NCBI GenBank assembly: GCA_001295865.1
Contig: LJHW01000001.1
Coordinates: 186,001 to 250,000, forward strand
Length of the DNA stretch: 64,000 nt
Direction of reading: 5' to 3'
From: a beta proteobacterium AAP65
GTDB lineage: Bacteria; Pseudomonadota; Gammaproteobacteria; Burkholderiales; Burkholderiaceae_C
Below, piece by piece: positions 1 to 7,206 of the stretch (its first letter is position 1; the number at the start of each line of letters is the position of its first letter). Both the position numbers and the translations under genes were made by a program. Below the pieces are notes generated by a model, which was given only the letters and a program-made list of their open reading frames with translations, was not told the origin of the DNA and did not search any database.

Positions 1-544
1 CGCCGTGCGCCATCACGCGCGCCAGGCACTCGCGCTCGGCCACGTGGGCGGCCGTGAGCAGGCCGCTTTTCAGGTGCTGGGCGTGCAGCGCCGGGTGCGA
101 GGCCAGCGTCATCTCGTCGAAGCCGCTGCCCATGTCGGCCTCTTGGCCCTGGGGGTCGAGCAGGGTCACGTCCACGGCCATGCCGAAGCTGTGGATGGAG
201 CCGCGCACCGGGTGCGCGAAGTACTGCGCCATCGGCGTGCCTTCGACATCGGCCCAGATGGCCTCTTGCACACGCTGCGGGCGCAGCGCGTCCAGTACCA
301 CGATCTGCCAGCCCGGGCGTTCGGCGGCCAGGGCCACGGCCGCAGCTTCCAGGCCCTCGGCGGCCTCGCGGCGCAACCACGCGCAATCCATGCCGCGGTA
401 GAGCTCGACGCCGGCGAAGTTGTTGCGGCTGGCGTAGCGCAGGTCGTACCGCACGCCGCGCAGGCTGGCCAACGGGCGGAACATCGGGTGGCTGGCGATG
501 GCTTCCACCGGCACCGGCGGCACGGCGTGCAGGGCCAGCGTCAT
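1..544 (-). CDS. D-alanyl-D-alanine dipeptidase (VanX/DdpX, peptidase M15D), 3' end outside window
   Basis: A zinc dipeptidase expected to hydrolyse D-Ala-D-Ala, in cell-wall recycling or precursor turnover. 181 codons are visible. The VanX signature SxHxxGxAxD is intact as SIHSFGMAVD (His118 and Asp125 as zinc ligands). The conserved arginine segment LRPQRVQEAIW lies near residue 88, and the later MGSGFDEMTLASH block fits the family. The last zinc ligand and the catalytic Glu (ExxH) should lie beyond the left edge. No signal peptide is seen, so it is probably cytoplasmic. The ATG overlaps the stop of the upstream LysR gene (TGATG), so the two are translationally coupled. Nothing around it (no vanHA, no vanRS) suggests glycopeptide resistance; a housekeeping or nutritional role is more likely. 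Confidence 0.85.
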   Translation of the reverse strand, partial: MTLALHAVPPVPVEAIASHPMFRPLASLRGVRYDLRYASRNNFAGVELYRGMDCAWLRREAAEGLEAAAVALAAERPGWQIVVLDALRPQRVQEAIWADVEGTPMAQYFAHPVRGSIHSFGMAVDVTLLDPQGQEADMGSGFDEMTLASHPALHAQHLKSGLLTAAHVAERECLARVMAHG

Positions 545-1479
545 CACCCGGCCCGCCCGGGTGATGGCGCTGCGCCGGGCTCCTGCAGCGGCAGCACGCA
601 GGCTTCGGCGGCTTCACGCAGGTGTTTGACGAGGCGGCGTGCCGCCTGCGAAAGCGGCGCCTGGTGCGCCGACAGCAGCACCAGCGGCACCGGCAGCGCG
701 GGCTCGATCACGCGCACCCGCACGCGGCTGCGGTCGGCGCTGGCGGCGGTGTAGGGGTCGACCACGGTCACGCCCAGGCCGGCTTCGGCCAGGGCACGCG
801 CCAGCGGGTAGGTCTGCACCGTCACGCGCATCTGCGGCACCGCGCCGGTGGCCTCGCAGGCGGCCAGCACGCGGTGGCCGAGCGGGTCGTCGTCGGCCAG
901 GCCGATGAGTTCGGGCGGCAGGTCTTTCACGTGCAGCGGGCCAGCGAGCCGCGCGGCGGGCTGGCGCATGGGCACCAGCGCGGCCATGGGCGCGGTGGCC
1001 AGCACCTCGGCGCGCAGGCCGGGGTGGCGGGGGTCTTGCAACGTGAGCGCCATGTCGGCCTCACCGAGCAGCAGCGCGCTGATGAGTTCACGCGTGTGCT
1101 GCGTGCTCAGCAGGCAGCGCCCGCCGGGTGTGGCCTGCTGCCAGCGCGCCATGGCCGCGGGCACCACCGTCAAGCCCAGTGCAGGCGTGGCGGCCAGGCG
1201 CACGGTCTGTGTCTGGCCGGTCTTGAGGCTGGCGGCCAGGCGGCGCACGGCGAGCAGGTCGCCCTGCAGGCGGTCGACCTCCACGAACAGGCGCTGCGCC
1301 TCGGGCGTGGGCACGAACTTGCCCTTGCTGCGGTCGAAGAGCATCACGCCCAGTTGGGCCTCGGCGTGCTGCAGCAACTTGGTGACGGCCGGCTGCGAGA
1401 TGTGCAGCACCTGCGCCGCACCGCTGACGGTGCCGGCCTGCATCACGGCGTGGAAGACCTCGATGTGGCGAAGTCTCAT
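544..1479 (-). CDS. LysR-family transcriptional regulator
   Basis: 311 aa, normal LysR length. The N-terminal winged helix-turn-helix begins MRLRHIEVFHAVMQAG, with the recognition region AAQVLHISQPAVTKLLQ (residues about 20-40). The remaining 220 residues form the inducer-binding domain. The ATG at 1479 was chosen because the HTH starts immediately there; longer readings would run through the divergent promoter. The stop overlaps the ATG of the D-Ala-D-Ala dipeptidase gene, so the dipeptidase is its likely target or at least shares its mRNA. LysR proteins usually also act on the divergent gene, here malZ, from the 123-bp intergenic region. The effector cannot be read from the sequence. Confidence 0.9.
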   Translation of the reverse strand: MRLRHIEVFHAVMQAGTVSGAAQVLHISQPAVTKLLQHAEAQLGVMLFDRSKGKFVPTPEAQRLFVEVDRLQGDLLAVRRLAASLKTGQTQTVRLAATPALGLTVVPAAMARWQQATPGGRCLLSTQHTRELISALLLGEADMALTLQDPRHPGLRAEVLATAPMAALVPMRQPAARLAGPLHVKDLPPELIGLADDDPLGHRVLAACEATGAVPQMRVTVQTYPLARALAEAGLGVTVVDPYTAASADRSRVRVRVIEPALPVPLVLLSAHQAPLSQAARRLVKHLREAAEACVLPLQEPGAAPSPGRAG

Positions 1480-1602
1480 CGCGGCAGTGCGGGGTGCAAG
1501 AGGCGGGCTGGGGCCATGGTGGAGGGGCATCATAGCCAGCGGCCGCCCCGGGCCGACTGGGGATGACGGGGGGCCGAAACGGCCTCGGCACAATGCCGCC
1601 GC

Positions 1603-3378
1603 ATGTTCCTGCTGCACCCCGCCACACCCCCCTGGGCCGTGCCCGATGCCCAAGGCCTGCAGCTGGTGCTGCTGAGCGACACGCCGCTGCCCGCCGGGCG
1701 CGTGTTCGTGCGCTGCCTGCCCGACAACGAAGAGCTGCTGACGCCGATGCAGCCCGATGGCCACGCTGGCGCACTGCAGCGCTGGCGCGCGCACATCGCC
1801 TGGGACGGCGGGCACGGGTTGCAGCGCTACTGCTTCGTGGTGGCGGTGGCGGGGGCGGTGCCAGGCGATGAAGGCCGGCTGCACTGGCTGGCCGCCGATG
1901 GTCTGCACGCCGAGCTGCCGCCGGAGGCCGTGCACTTCCGCCATCACCGCCACGGCCAGCCGCCGGCCTGGGTGCAGGACCAAGTCTTCTACCAAGTGTT
2001 CCCCGACCGTTTTGCGCGCGGCAACCCGGCGCCTTTCGAGCCCCCGCCCGGGGCCGTGGCCAGCCCCTGGGGTGCCCGCCCCGAGGCCCACCTCGGCCAG
2101 CGCCAGTTTTTCGGGGGTGACTTGGCCGGCGTGACGCAGCAACTGCCCTACCTGCAGGAAGAGCTCGGCGTCAGCGCGCTCTACCTCAACCCGGTGTTCC
2201 TGAGCCCCAGCAACCACCGCTACGACACCAGCGACTACACGCAGGTCGACCCGCTGCTCGGCGGTAACGCGGCCCTGCTGGCGCTGCGCCAGGCCACGCA
2301 GGCGCGCGGCATGCGCCTGATGCTGGACGCGGTGGTCAACCACACCGGCGAGCAGCACCGCTGGCTGCAGCAGCACACCGACTGGTACGCCCGCGATGCG
2401 CAGGGGCGCGTGCTCGGCTGGAAGGGCCACGGCTCGCTGCCGGTGCTCGATTTTTCCGTGCCCGCCGTGCAGCAAGCGGTGTACGGCGCGCCCGACAGCG
2501 TGCTGCGGCGCTGGCTGCAGCCGCCCTGGTCCATCGACGGCTGGCGGCTGGATGTCGTGCACATGCTCGGCGAGGGCACGGGCGCGCGCCACAACGCCCG
2601 CCACATCCGCCGCATGCGCCAGGCCGTGCGCGAAGAAGACCCGCAGGCCTACCTGCTGGGTGAACACTTCGCGGAGGCCACACGCTGGCTGCAGGGCGAC
2701 CAGGAAGACGGCGCGATGAACTACCACGGCTTCACCACGCCCGTGCGCGGCTGGTTGGCCGGGCTGGAACTCACTGGCGTGCGCCAGCGCCTGACCACCG
2801 CGGCTTTCGAGGCTTGGCTCACACGCGCCATCGCGGCCATTCCCTACGCCAACCAGCTGGCGCAGATGAACCTGCTCGACAGCCACGACGTGCCGCGCCT
2901 GCTGACGGAACTGGGCGGTGACCTTGCGAAATTGCAGCTGGCGATGACGCTGCTGTTCACGCGGCCCGGCGTGCCTTGCCTTTACTACGGCGACGAGATC
3001 GGCCTCGAGGGCGGCGCCGACCCCGACTGCCGCCGCTGCTTTGACTGGGAGCGCAGCCGCTGGCAGATGCCGCTGTGGCTGCACGTGCAGCGCCTGGCCC
3101 GCCTGCGCCAGCAGCGCCGTGAATGGCGCGAAGGCGGCACGCTCACACTGGCCCGGGGTGACGATTGGCTGGCCTACGCCCGCTACACGCCACAAGCCGC
3201 CAGCGTGGTGGTGGTCAACCGCGGTGGCAGCGCCGATGTCTCCCTGCCGCTGGACCGGCTGCCCATCGCCCCGCAGCGCGTGCAGGGCTGGCAAGGCGAG
3301 GGCGTGCTGCTGGCCGGCGGCGTGGCCACCCTGCGGCTACCCGCCTGCGGCAGCACGGTGCTGCTGCTCGACGCCTGA
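1603..3378 (+). CDS. malZ: Maltodextrin glucosidase, GH13 (MalZ-like)
   Basis: 591 aa, close to E. coli MalZ (about 604). It removes glucose from the reducing end of short maltodextrins in the cytoplasm. The N-terminal 120 residues are the small beta domain of MalZ/neopullulanase enzymes. The GH13 barrel opens with QVFYQVFPDRFARGNP (about 127-142). Catalytic residues are in place: nucleophile Asp317 in GWRLDVVHMLGE, acid/base Glu354 in LLGEHF and Asp429 in LLDSHD. The segments MLGE and DQEDGAMNYHGF closely match MalZ. No signal peptide. It stands alone, divergent from the LysR gene, with no maltose transporter nearby, so it probably serves glycogen or maltodextrin turnover. A CACAAT at 1589-1594 could be a -10 element with a very short leader. 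Confidence 0.92.
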   Translation: MFLLHPATPPWAVPDAQGLQLVLLSDTPLPAGRVFVRCLPDNEELLTPMQPDGHAGALQRWRAHIAWDGGHGLQRYCFVVAVAGAVPGDEGRLHWLAADGLHAELPPEAVHFRHHRHGQPPAWVQDQVFYQVFPDRFARGNPAPFEPPPGAVASPWGARPEAHLGQRQFFGGDLAGVTQQLPYLQEELGVSALYLNPVFLSPSNHRYDTSDYTQVDPLLGGNAALLALRQATQARGMRLMLDAVVNHTGEQHRWLQQHTDWYARDAQGRVLGWKGHGSLPVLDFSVPAVQQAVYGAPDSVLRRWLQPPWSIDGWRLDVVHMLGEGTGARHNARHIRRMRQAVREEDPQAYLLGEHFAEATRWLQGDQEDGAMNYHGFTTPVRGWLAGLELTGVRQRLTTAAFEAWLTRAIAAIPYANQLAQMNLLDSHDVPRLLTELGGDLAKLQLAMTLLFTRPGVPCLYYGDEIGLEGGADPDCRRCFDWERSRWQMPLWLHVQRLARLRQQRREWREGGTLTLARGDDWLAYARYTPQAASVVVVNRGGSADVSLPLDRLPIAPQRVQGWQGEGVLLAGGVATLRLPACGSTVLLLDA

Positions 3379-3463
3379 CGCTGCCTGCGCCCAGACAGCG
3401 CCCGGACGCTTCATCCTCCCATCGGTCGATGCCGAGCCGGCCGGCCCGGGCTACCTTGCGCAG

Positions 3464-4135
3464 ATGTCGCTGCCGCCCGCCCCGCCTGCTTCGCCCCGGC
3501 CCTCCCCATCACTGGCGGCCCCGGCTGCGGCCCTGCTGTCCGGGGCGGCCGACGAACTGGCCGCGGCCCTGATCGTGCTGCAGGCCGACGGCAAGCTGCT
3601 GCACGCCAACGCCGCCGCGCAGGCACTGCTGCACGACGCGCAGGACTGGCAGCTCGATGCGGCGCAGCGCCTGCACCCGACACGGCCGGCTGCGCGCACC
3701 GCTTTCGAATCGGCCCTGGCGGCGGCACGGGCCGGTGATGCAACTGGCCGCTTGCCCCTGGCCGGGGTGGCCGGTGCGCGCCTCGGCGTGCTGCCGGGTC
3801 CCGAGGGCAGCCCACCGTGCCTGCTGCTCAGCCTGCAGCCCGCACCGGGCCTGGCGGCCGACCTGCCGAGCTACGCCGCCGCACACGGCCTGAGCCCCAC
3901 CGAAACCCGGGTGCTGCAGCGCCTGGCCCTGGGCGAAGGCAGCGCGCGCGCCGCCGCGGCGTTGGGCCTGCAGGCCACCACGGTGCGCACCCACGTGCTG
4001 GCGCTGCGCCGCAAGACGGGTCAGCCCTCCTTGGCAGCTTTGGTGCAGACCCTGGCGCGCCTGCCCCCGGTACGGCCACGGGCCCGGGCCGGGCCCGCAG
4101 CAGCCGAGGCGGGCGGTGTCGCCTCGCCAAGGTGA
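3464..4135 (+). CDS. LuxR-type HTH regulator with degenerate PAS-like N-terminus
   Basis: 223 aa. The C-terminal 60 residues are a LuxR/GerE helix-turn-helix, beginning LSPTETRVLQRLALGEG with recognition helix ATTVRTHVLALRRKTG. The N-terminal part (about 30-120) looks like a worn PAS fold (ALIVLQADGKLLHANAAAQ), so it may bind a small ligand. It has no receiver domain and no autoinducer-binding signature. The ATG at 3464 is the only in-frame ATG between malZ and the PAS-like part. It is a tandem paralogue of the next gene, sharing the TETRVL...TTVRT.I...R.KTG pattern. The target is unknown. Confidence 0.75.
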   Translation: MSLPPAPPASPRPSPSLAAPAAALLSGAADELAAALIVLQADGKLLHANAAAQALLHDAQDWQLDAAQRLHPTRPAARTAFESALAAARAGDATGRLPLAGVAGARLGVLPGPEGSPPCLLLSLQPAPGLAADLPSYAAAHGLSPTETRVLQRLALGEGSARAAAALGLQATTVRTHVLALRRKTGQPSLAALVQTLARLPPVRPRARAGPAAAEAGGVASPR

Positions 4136-4145
4136 ACAATTCACC
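4131..4145. promoter_or_regulatory. Perfect inverted repeat, possible operator
   Basis: GGTGAA-CAA-TTCACC, a perfect 6-bp inverted repeat with a 3-bp spacer. It starts over the stop codon of the first LuxR-type gene and lies about 105 bp before the ATG of the second. It is AT-richer than its surroundings, and the half-site TTCACC comes back at 4165-4170 (GATTCACCCC). A dimeric regulator, perhaps one of the two LuxR-type proteins, could bind here; this is inference. Confidence 0.3.
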
Positions 4146-4250
4146 AAACGAACCGCACGGATTCACCCCCTGTCGGCGGCGCCCTTCCCTAAGGTTGCAT
4201 CCAAGGCGCCGGTCTCCGGCGCCACCGACCAGCCACACACAGGGGGTGCC

Positions 4251-5003
4251 ATGCTTCAAGTCTTCGAACCGCCGCCGGCCGTGCCGACCATGGCCGCCGT
4301 GATGGCCCGCGCTGTCGCCGATGACAGCCGTGAGCGCACCGAGCGCCCCGGCCGCGAGACACCGCACCCGAGCATCTGGATGCTGGGCATGCTCGACGAG
4401 ATCGACTACGGCATGCTGCTCGTCAGCGCCGATGCGCAGGTCAGCTACCTGAACCACGCCGCGCGCCTGGAGCTCGACGGTGAGCACCCGCTGCAGCTGC
4501 TCGGCAGCACCCTGCGTGCGCACCGCGCGCAGGACGTGGCGCCGCTGTACGACGCGCTGGCCGCCGCACAGCGCGGGCTGCGCCGCCTGGTGACGCTGGG
4601 CGAAGGCACGCAGCGGGTGTGTGTTTCGGTGGTGCCGCTGCCCGGCCCCACGGCCAGCGGCCACACCGACCCCGCCCGCGCCACGCTGCTGGTGCTGGGC
4701 AAACGCCAGGTCTGCGAGCAGCTCTCGGTGCAGGGCTACGCGCGCAGCGTGGGCCTGACGCCGGCCGAGACGCGCGTGCTCGAACAGCTCTGCGCCGGCG
4801 CCCGCCCGGGTGATGTGGCGGCCCGCGCTGGCGTGGCGGTGTCCACTGTGCGCACGCAGATCGGCAGCATCCGCACCAAAACCGGCGCTGGCAGCATCCG
4901 CGAGCTGGTGCGCCAGGTGGCGGTGCTGCCGCCGCTGGTGGGGGCGCTGCGCGGGCTGGGGGGCCTGGGCGGCGCGGGTGGGTCGGCCGGGGCGCGCCGC
5001 TAA
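4251..5003 (+). CDS. PAS/LuxR-type transcriptional regulator
   Basis: 250 aa. A PAS-like segment spans about 40-130 (DEIDYGMLLVSADAQVSYLNHAA is its start), followed by a LuxR/GerE DNA-binding domain from about 165 (LTPAETRVLEQLCAG, STVRTQIGSIRTKTG). The ATG at 4251 follows AGGGGG at 4241-4246, a plausible ribosome binding site; a longer reading would run back through the intergenic palindrome. It is the second of two tandem LuxR-type paralogues and lies 42 bp ahead of a Crp/Fnr regulator, so three regulators stand in a row. The C-terminus is a Gly/Ala-rich tail without predicted function. Confidence 0.75.
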   Translation: MLQVFEPPPAVPTMAAVMARAVADDSRERTERPGRETPHPSIWMLGMLDEIDYGMLLVSADAQVSYLNHAARLELDGEHPLQLLGSTLRAHRAQDVAPLYDALAAAQRGLRRLVTLGEGTQRVCVSVVPLPGPTASGHTDPARATLLVLGKRQVCEQLSVQGYARSVGLTPAETRVLEQLCAGARPGDVAARAGVAVSTVRTQIGSIRTKTGAGSIRELVRQVAVLPPLVGALRGLGGLGGAGGSAGARR

Positions 5004-5045
5004 GATCGGCAGGCCGGTGGGGCGTGGCCCCGTGCTGGCCCTGCG

Positions 5046-5717
5046 ATGCCCAGCCGACGCCCCCCGAAACCCACCGAACCCGACGACCCGCTGCTGACCG
5101 CGCCCATGAGCGGCTCGCTGCGAGCTTTGGCGCGCCGCGGCGTGCAGCGGCCCCTGCGCAAGGGCTCGCAGCTCATCCACGAAGGCGACGTCGGCGACAC
5201 GATCTACATCGTGCTGCACGGCCGCCTGCGCGCCTACACCACCGGAAGCGACGGGCGCGAGCTCACCTACGGCCTCTACGGCGCTGGCGAATTCGTCGGC
5301 GAGATGGGCCTGGACGGCGGTGCGCGCTCGGCCCACGTCGAGGCCGTGGAACCCACGCTGTGCGCGATGGTCACGCGCACCACGCTGGAAGCGCACCTGC
5401 AAGAAGACCCGGCCTTCGCCTTCGAACTGCTGAGCAAGGTGATACGCCGCGCACGTTCGGCCACGCTGAACATGAAGCAGATCGCGCTGAACGATGTCTA
5501 CGGCCGGCTCAAGGCGCTGCTCGACACCCTGGCCGAAAACCAGCCCGACGGCAGCCGCCTCATCGACCCCGCGCCTTCGCACCTGGAGATCTCGCAGCTG
5601 CTGGGCTGCGGGCGCGAGATGGTCAGCAAAGTGCTCAAAGAGCTGGAAAAGGGCGGTTATGTCGAGGTCGGCCGCCGCCGCCTGCGCCTGCTGCGGCCGC
5701 TCGCGGCCAAGTGGTGA
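5046..5717 (+). CDS. Crp/Fnr-family transcriptional regulator
   Basis: 223 aa. The cyclic-nucleotide-binding-type beta barrel spans about 35-150 (GSQLIHEGDVGDTIYIVLHG, then YGAGEFVGEMGLDGG). The C-terminal Crp-type winged helix contains LEISQLLGCGREMVSKVLKE (about 178-197) and wing GYVEVGRRRLRLL. It lacks the cysteine cluster of Fnr, so it is not an obvious oxygen sensor. The barrel's GEFVGEMGLDGG resembles the phosphate-binding cassette region of cAMP-responsive members, but the key RSA motif is only approximate (GARSAHVEA), so cAMP binding is possible rather than shown. It lies downstream of the two LuxR-type genes and converges on the M48 protease gene. Confidence 0.85.
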   Translation: MPSRRPPKPTEPDDPLLTAPMSGSLRALARRGVQRPLRKGSQLIHEGDVGDTIYIVLHGRLRAYTTGSDGRELTYGLYGAGEFVGEMGLDGGARSAHVEAVEPTLCAMVTRTTLEAHLQEDPAFAFELLSKVIRRARSATLNMKQIALNDVYGRLKALLDTLAENQPDGSRLIDPAPSHLEISQLLGCGREMVSKVLKELEKGGYVEVGRRRLRLLRPLAAKW

Positions 5718-5738
5718 AAGGCGCCGCCGCGCCGCCGT

Positions 5739-6659
5739 TCAGCTGGCAGCCGGCGGCCCGAAGCGCCGGTCGGGCTTGGCCGCGGCGCTGAACATCGGCT
5801 GCACGGCCGGCAGCTTGCTCTGGATGTCCTTGATGCGCGCCTCGCCCGCAGGGTGGGTGGACAGCCATTGCGGCGGCGCCTTGCCGCCGGTGGCCTTGCC
5901 CATCTTCTGCCACAGCGTCACGCCAGCGGCCGGGTCGTAGCCGGCGCGCGCGGCCATCAGCAGGCCCAGCGAATCGGCTTCCGATTCGTCCTGGCGGCCG
6001 AACTTCAGGCTCAGCAACTGCGAGGCGCCGGCAGCCGCCAAGTCGCCCAGGTTGCCCAGGCCCAGCAACGCGGCACCGCCCCGCAGCAGCAGTTCTGTAC
6101 CGCCGCTCTTGGCCATGCGCTCGCGGGCATGTTCCAGCAGCGCATGCGCAACTTCGTGGCCCATGATCATGGCCACCTCGTCGTCGTTCAGCTGCAACTG
6201 CTGCAGGATGCCGGTGTAGAAGGCGATCTTGCCGCCGGGCATGCAAAAGGCGTTGATCTGTTTGCTGCCCAGCAAGTTGACTTCCCAGCGCCACTGCGCG
6301 GCACGCTGGTTGCACGCAGGCGTGAAGGGCACCATGCGTGCGGCGATGTAACGCAGGCGCTGCAGTTGCGGGTCGCTGGCCGGTGCCAGCGCGCCCTGGC
6401 TGCGCGCCTGGCTCAGCATCTGGGCGTACTGCTGCTGTGCCGTGCCTTCCACCTGCCCGGCGGGCACCAAGCCGGCGGCGCGCGAGCGGCGGCACTCGGG
6501 CATGGATTGCGCCTGCGCCGCTCCCAGCGGCGCCAGCGCGGCGCCGGCCAGCAGGCCGGTGAAGAGGCGCCGCGTGGGCCCGCTGCAGCCGCACGGGCTG
6601 TTGGGGCGAAGCGGGCTGGAATCGGCGGCGTCAGACCAGGAAGGGGAAGTGGTGCTCAC
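5739..6659 (-). CDS. Exported M48-family zinc metalloprotease
   Basis: 306 aa from a GTG at 6659. The signal peptide has a twin-arginine pair (TRRLFTGLLAGAALAP) and an AQA-type cleavage site near residue 50. The protease motif HEVAH is at 168-172, inside MIMGHEVAHALLEH, and the third-ligand motif DESEAD is at about 224-229. It is the size of BepA/LoiP-like periplasmic M48 proteins without TPRs and probably cleaves misfolded envelope proteins. A longer in-frame reading upstream is rejected because it would overlap the divergent trxC and has no coding character. The lone Cys before the signal does not fit a lipobox. Confidence 0.85.
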   Translation of the reverse strand: MSTTSPSWSDAADSSPLRPNSPCGCSGPTRRLFTGLLAGAALAPLGAAQAQSMPECRRSRAAGLVPAGQVEGTAQQQYAQMLSQARSQGALAPASDPQLQRLRYIAARMVPFTPACNQRAAQWRWEVNLLGSKQINAFCMPGGKIAFYTGILQQLQLNDDEVAMIMGHEVAHALLEHARERMAKSGGTELLLRGGAALLGLGNLGDLAAAGASQLLSLKFGRQDESEADSLGLLMAARAGYDPAAGVTLWQKMGKATGGKAPPQWLSTHPAGEARIKDIQSKLPAVQPMFSAAAKPDRRFGPPAAS

Positions 6660-6738
6660 GGCATGCCAGGTGGGGACAGTGGACCAAGATTCTAGGGAGC
6701 GTGCACCTGCGCATTGAAAGCCGCCCGAAACGCACCAC

Positions 6739-7182
6739 ATGCCACTCATGGACACACCCCGCCTCCACCTGCCCTGCCCGCACTGCGGCGCCACCAACCG
6801 CCTGCCGGCCGCCCGCATCGACGAAGCCCCCAACTGCGGCAAATGCGGCCAGCCGCTGCTGCAAGGCCAGCCGCTGGAACTGGGCGACGACAACTTCGAC
6901 GCCGTGCTGGCCGCCACCGCGCTGCCGGTGCTGGTGGACTTCTGGGCGCCCTGGTGCGGCCCCTGCCGCATGATGGCGCCCGCCTTCGCGCAGGCCGGCG
7001 CCCAGCTGCAGGGCCAGGCACTGCTGGTGAAGGTCAACAGCGACGACAACCCGGGCCTGAGCCAGCGTTTCGGCATCCGCAGCATCCCGACGCTGGTGCG
7101 CCTGCAAGCCGGGCGCGAGACCTCGCGGCAATCGGGTGCGCTGCCCGCCGGGGCCATCGTGGCGCTGGCCCAGCGCGGCTGA
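6739..7182 (+). CDS. trxC: Thioredoxin 2 (TrxC)
   Basis: 147 aa. The N-terminal zinc finger typical of TrxC carries two CxxC pairs, at Cys13/Cys16 (LPCPHCG) and Cys33/Cys36 (NCGKCG). The thioredoxin fold follows, with active site WCGPC at 72-76 in FWAPWCGPCRMMAP and the cis-proline segment RSIPTLV. It is a cytoplasmic disulfide reductase, in other bacteria tied to the oxidative stress response. The ATG at 6739 gives MPLMDTPR; the second ATG at 6748 is equally possible. It is divergent from the M48 gene and converges on the caspase operon across a short hairpin. Confidence 0.93.
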   Translation: MPLMDTPRLHLPCPHCGATNRLPAARIDEAPNCGKCGQPLLQGQPLELGDDNFDAVLAATALPVLVDFWAPWCGPCRMMAPAFAQAGAQLQGQALLVKVNSDDNPGLSQRFGIRSIPTLVRLQAGRETSRQSGALPAGAIVALAQRG

Positions 7183-7186
7183 AACC

Positions 7187-7205
7187 GGCGGCTGCCGGCG
7201 CCGCC
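7187..7205. terminator. Hairpin between convergent trxC and caspase operon
   Basis: GGCGGC at 7187-7192 pairs with GCCGCC at 7200-7205 around a 7-nt loop, in the 24-bp gap between two convergent stops. There is no clear U tract, so this is a weak bidirectional candidate. Confidence 0.35.
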
Positions 7206-7206
7206 C

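Noticed and set aside
1-1479. Glycopeptide-resistance (van) cluster
   Set aside because: VanX-type dipeptidases are common outside resistance clusters; no vanH, vanA/B or vanRS gene is present and the regulator is LysR-type.
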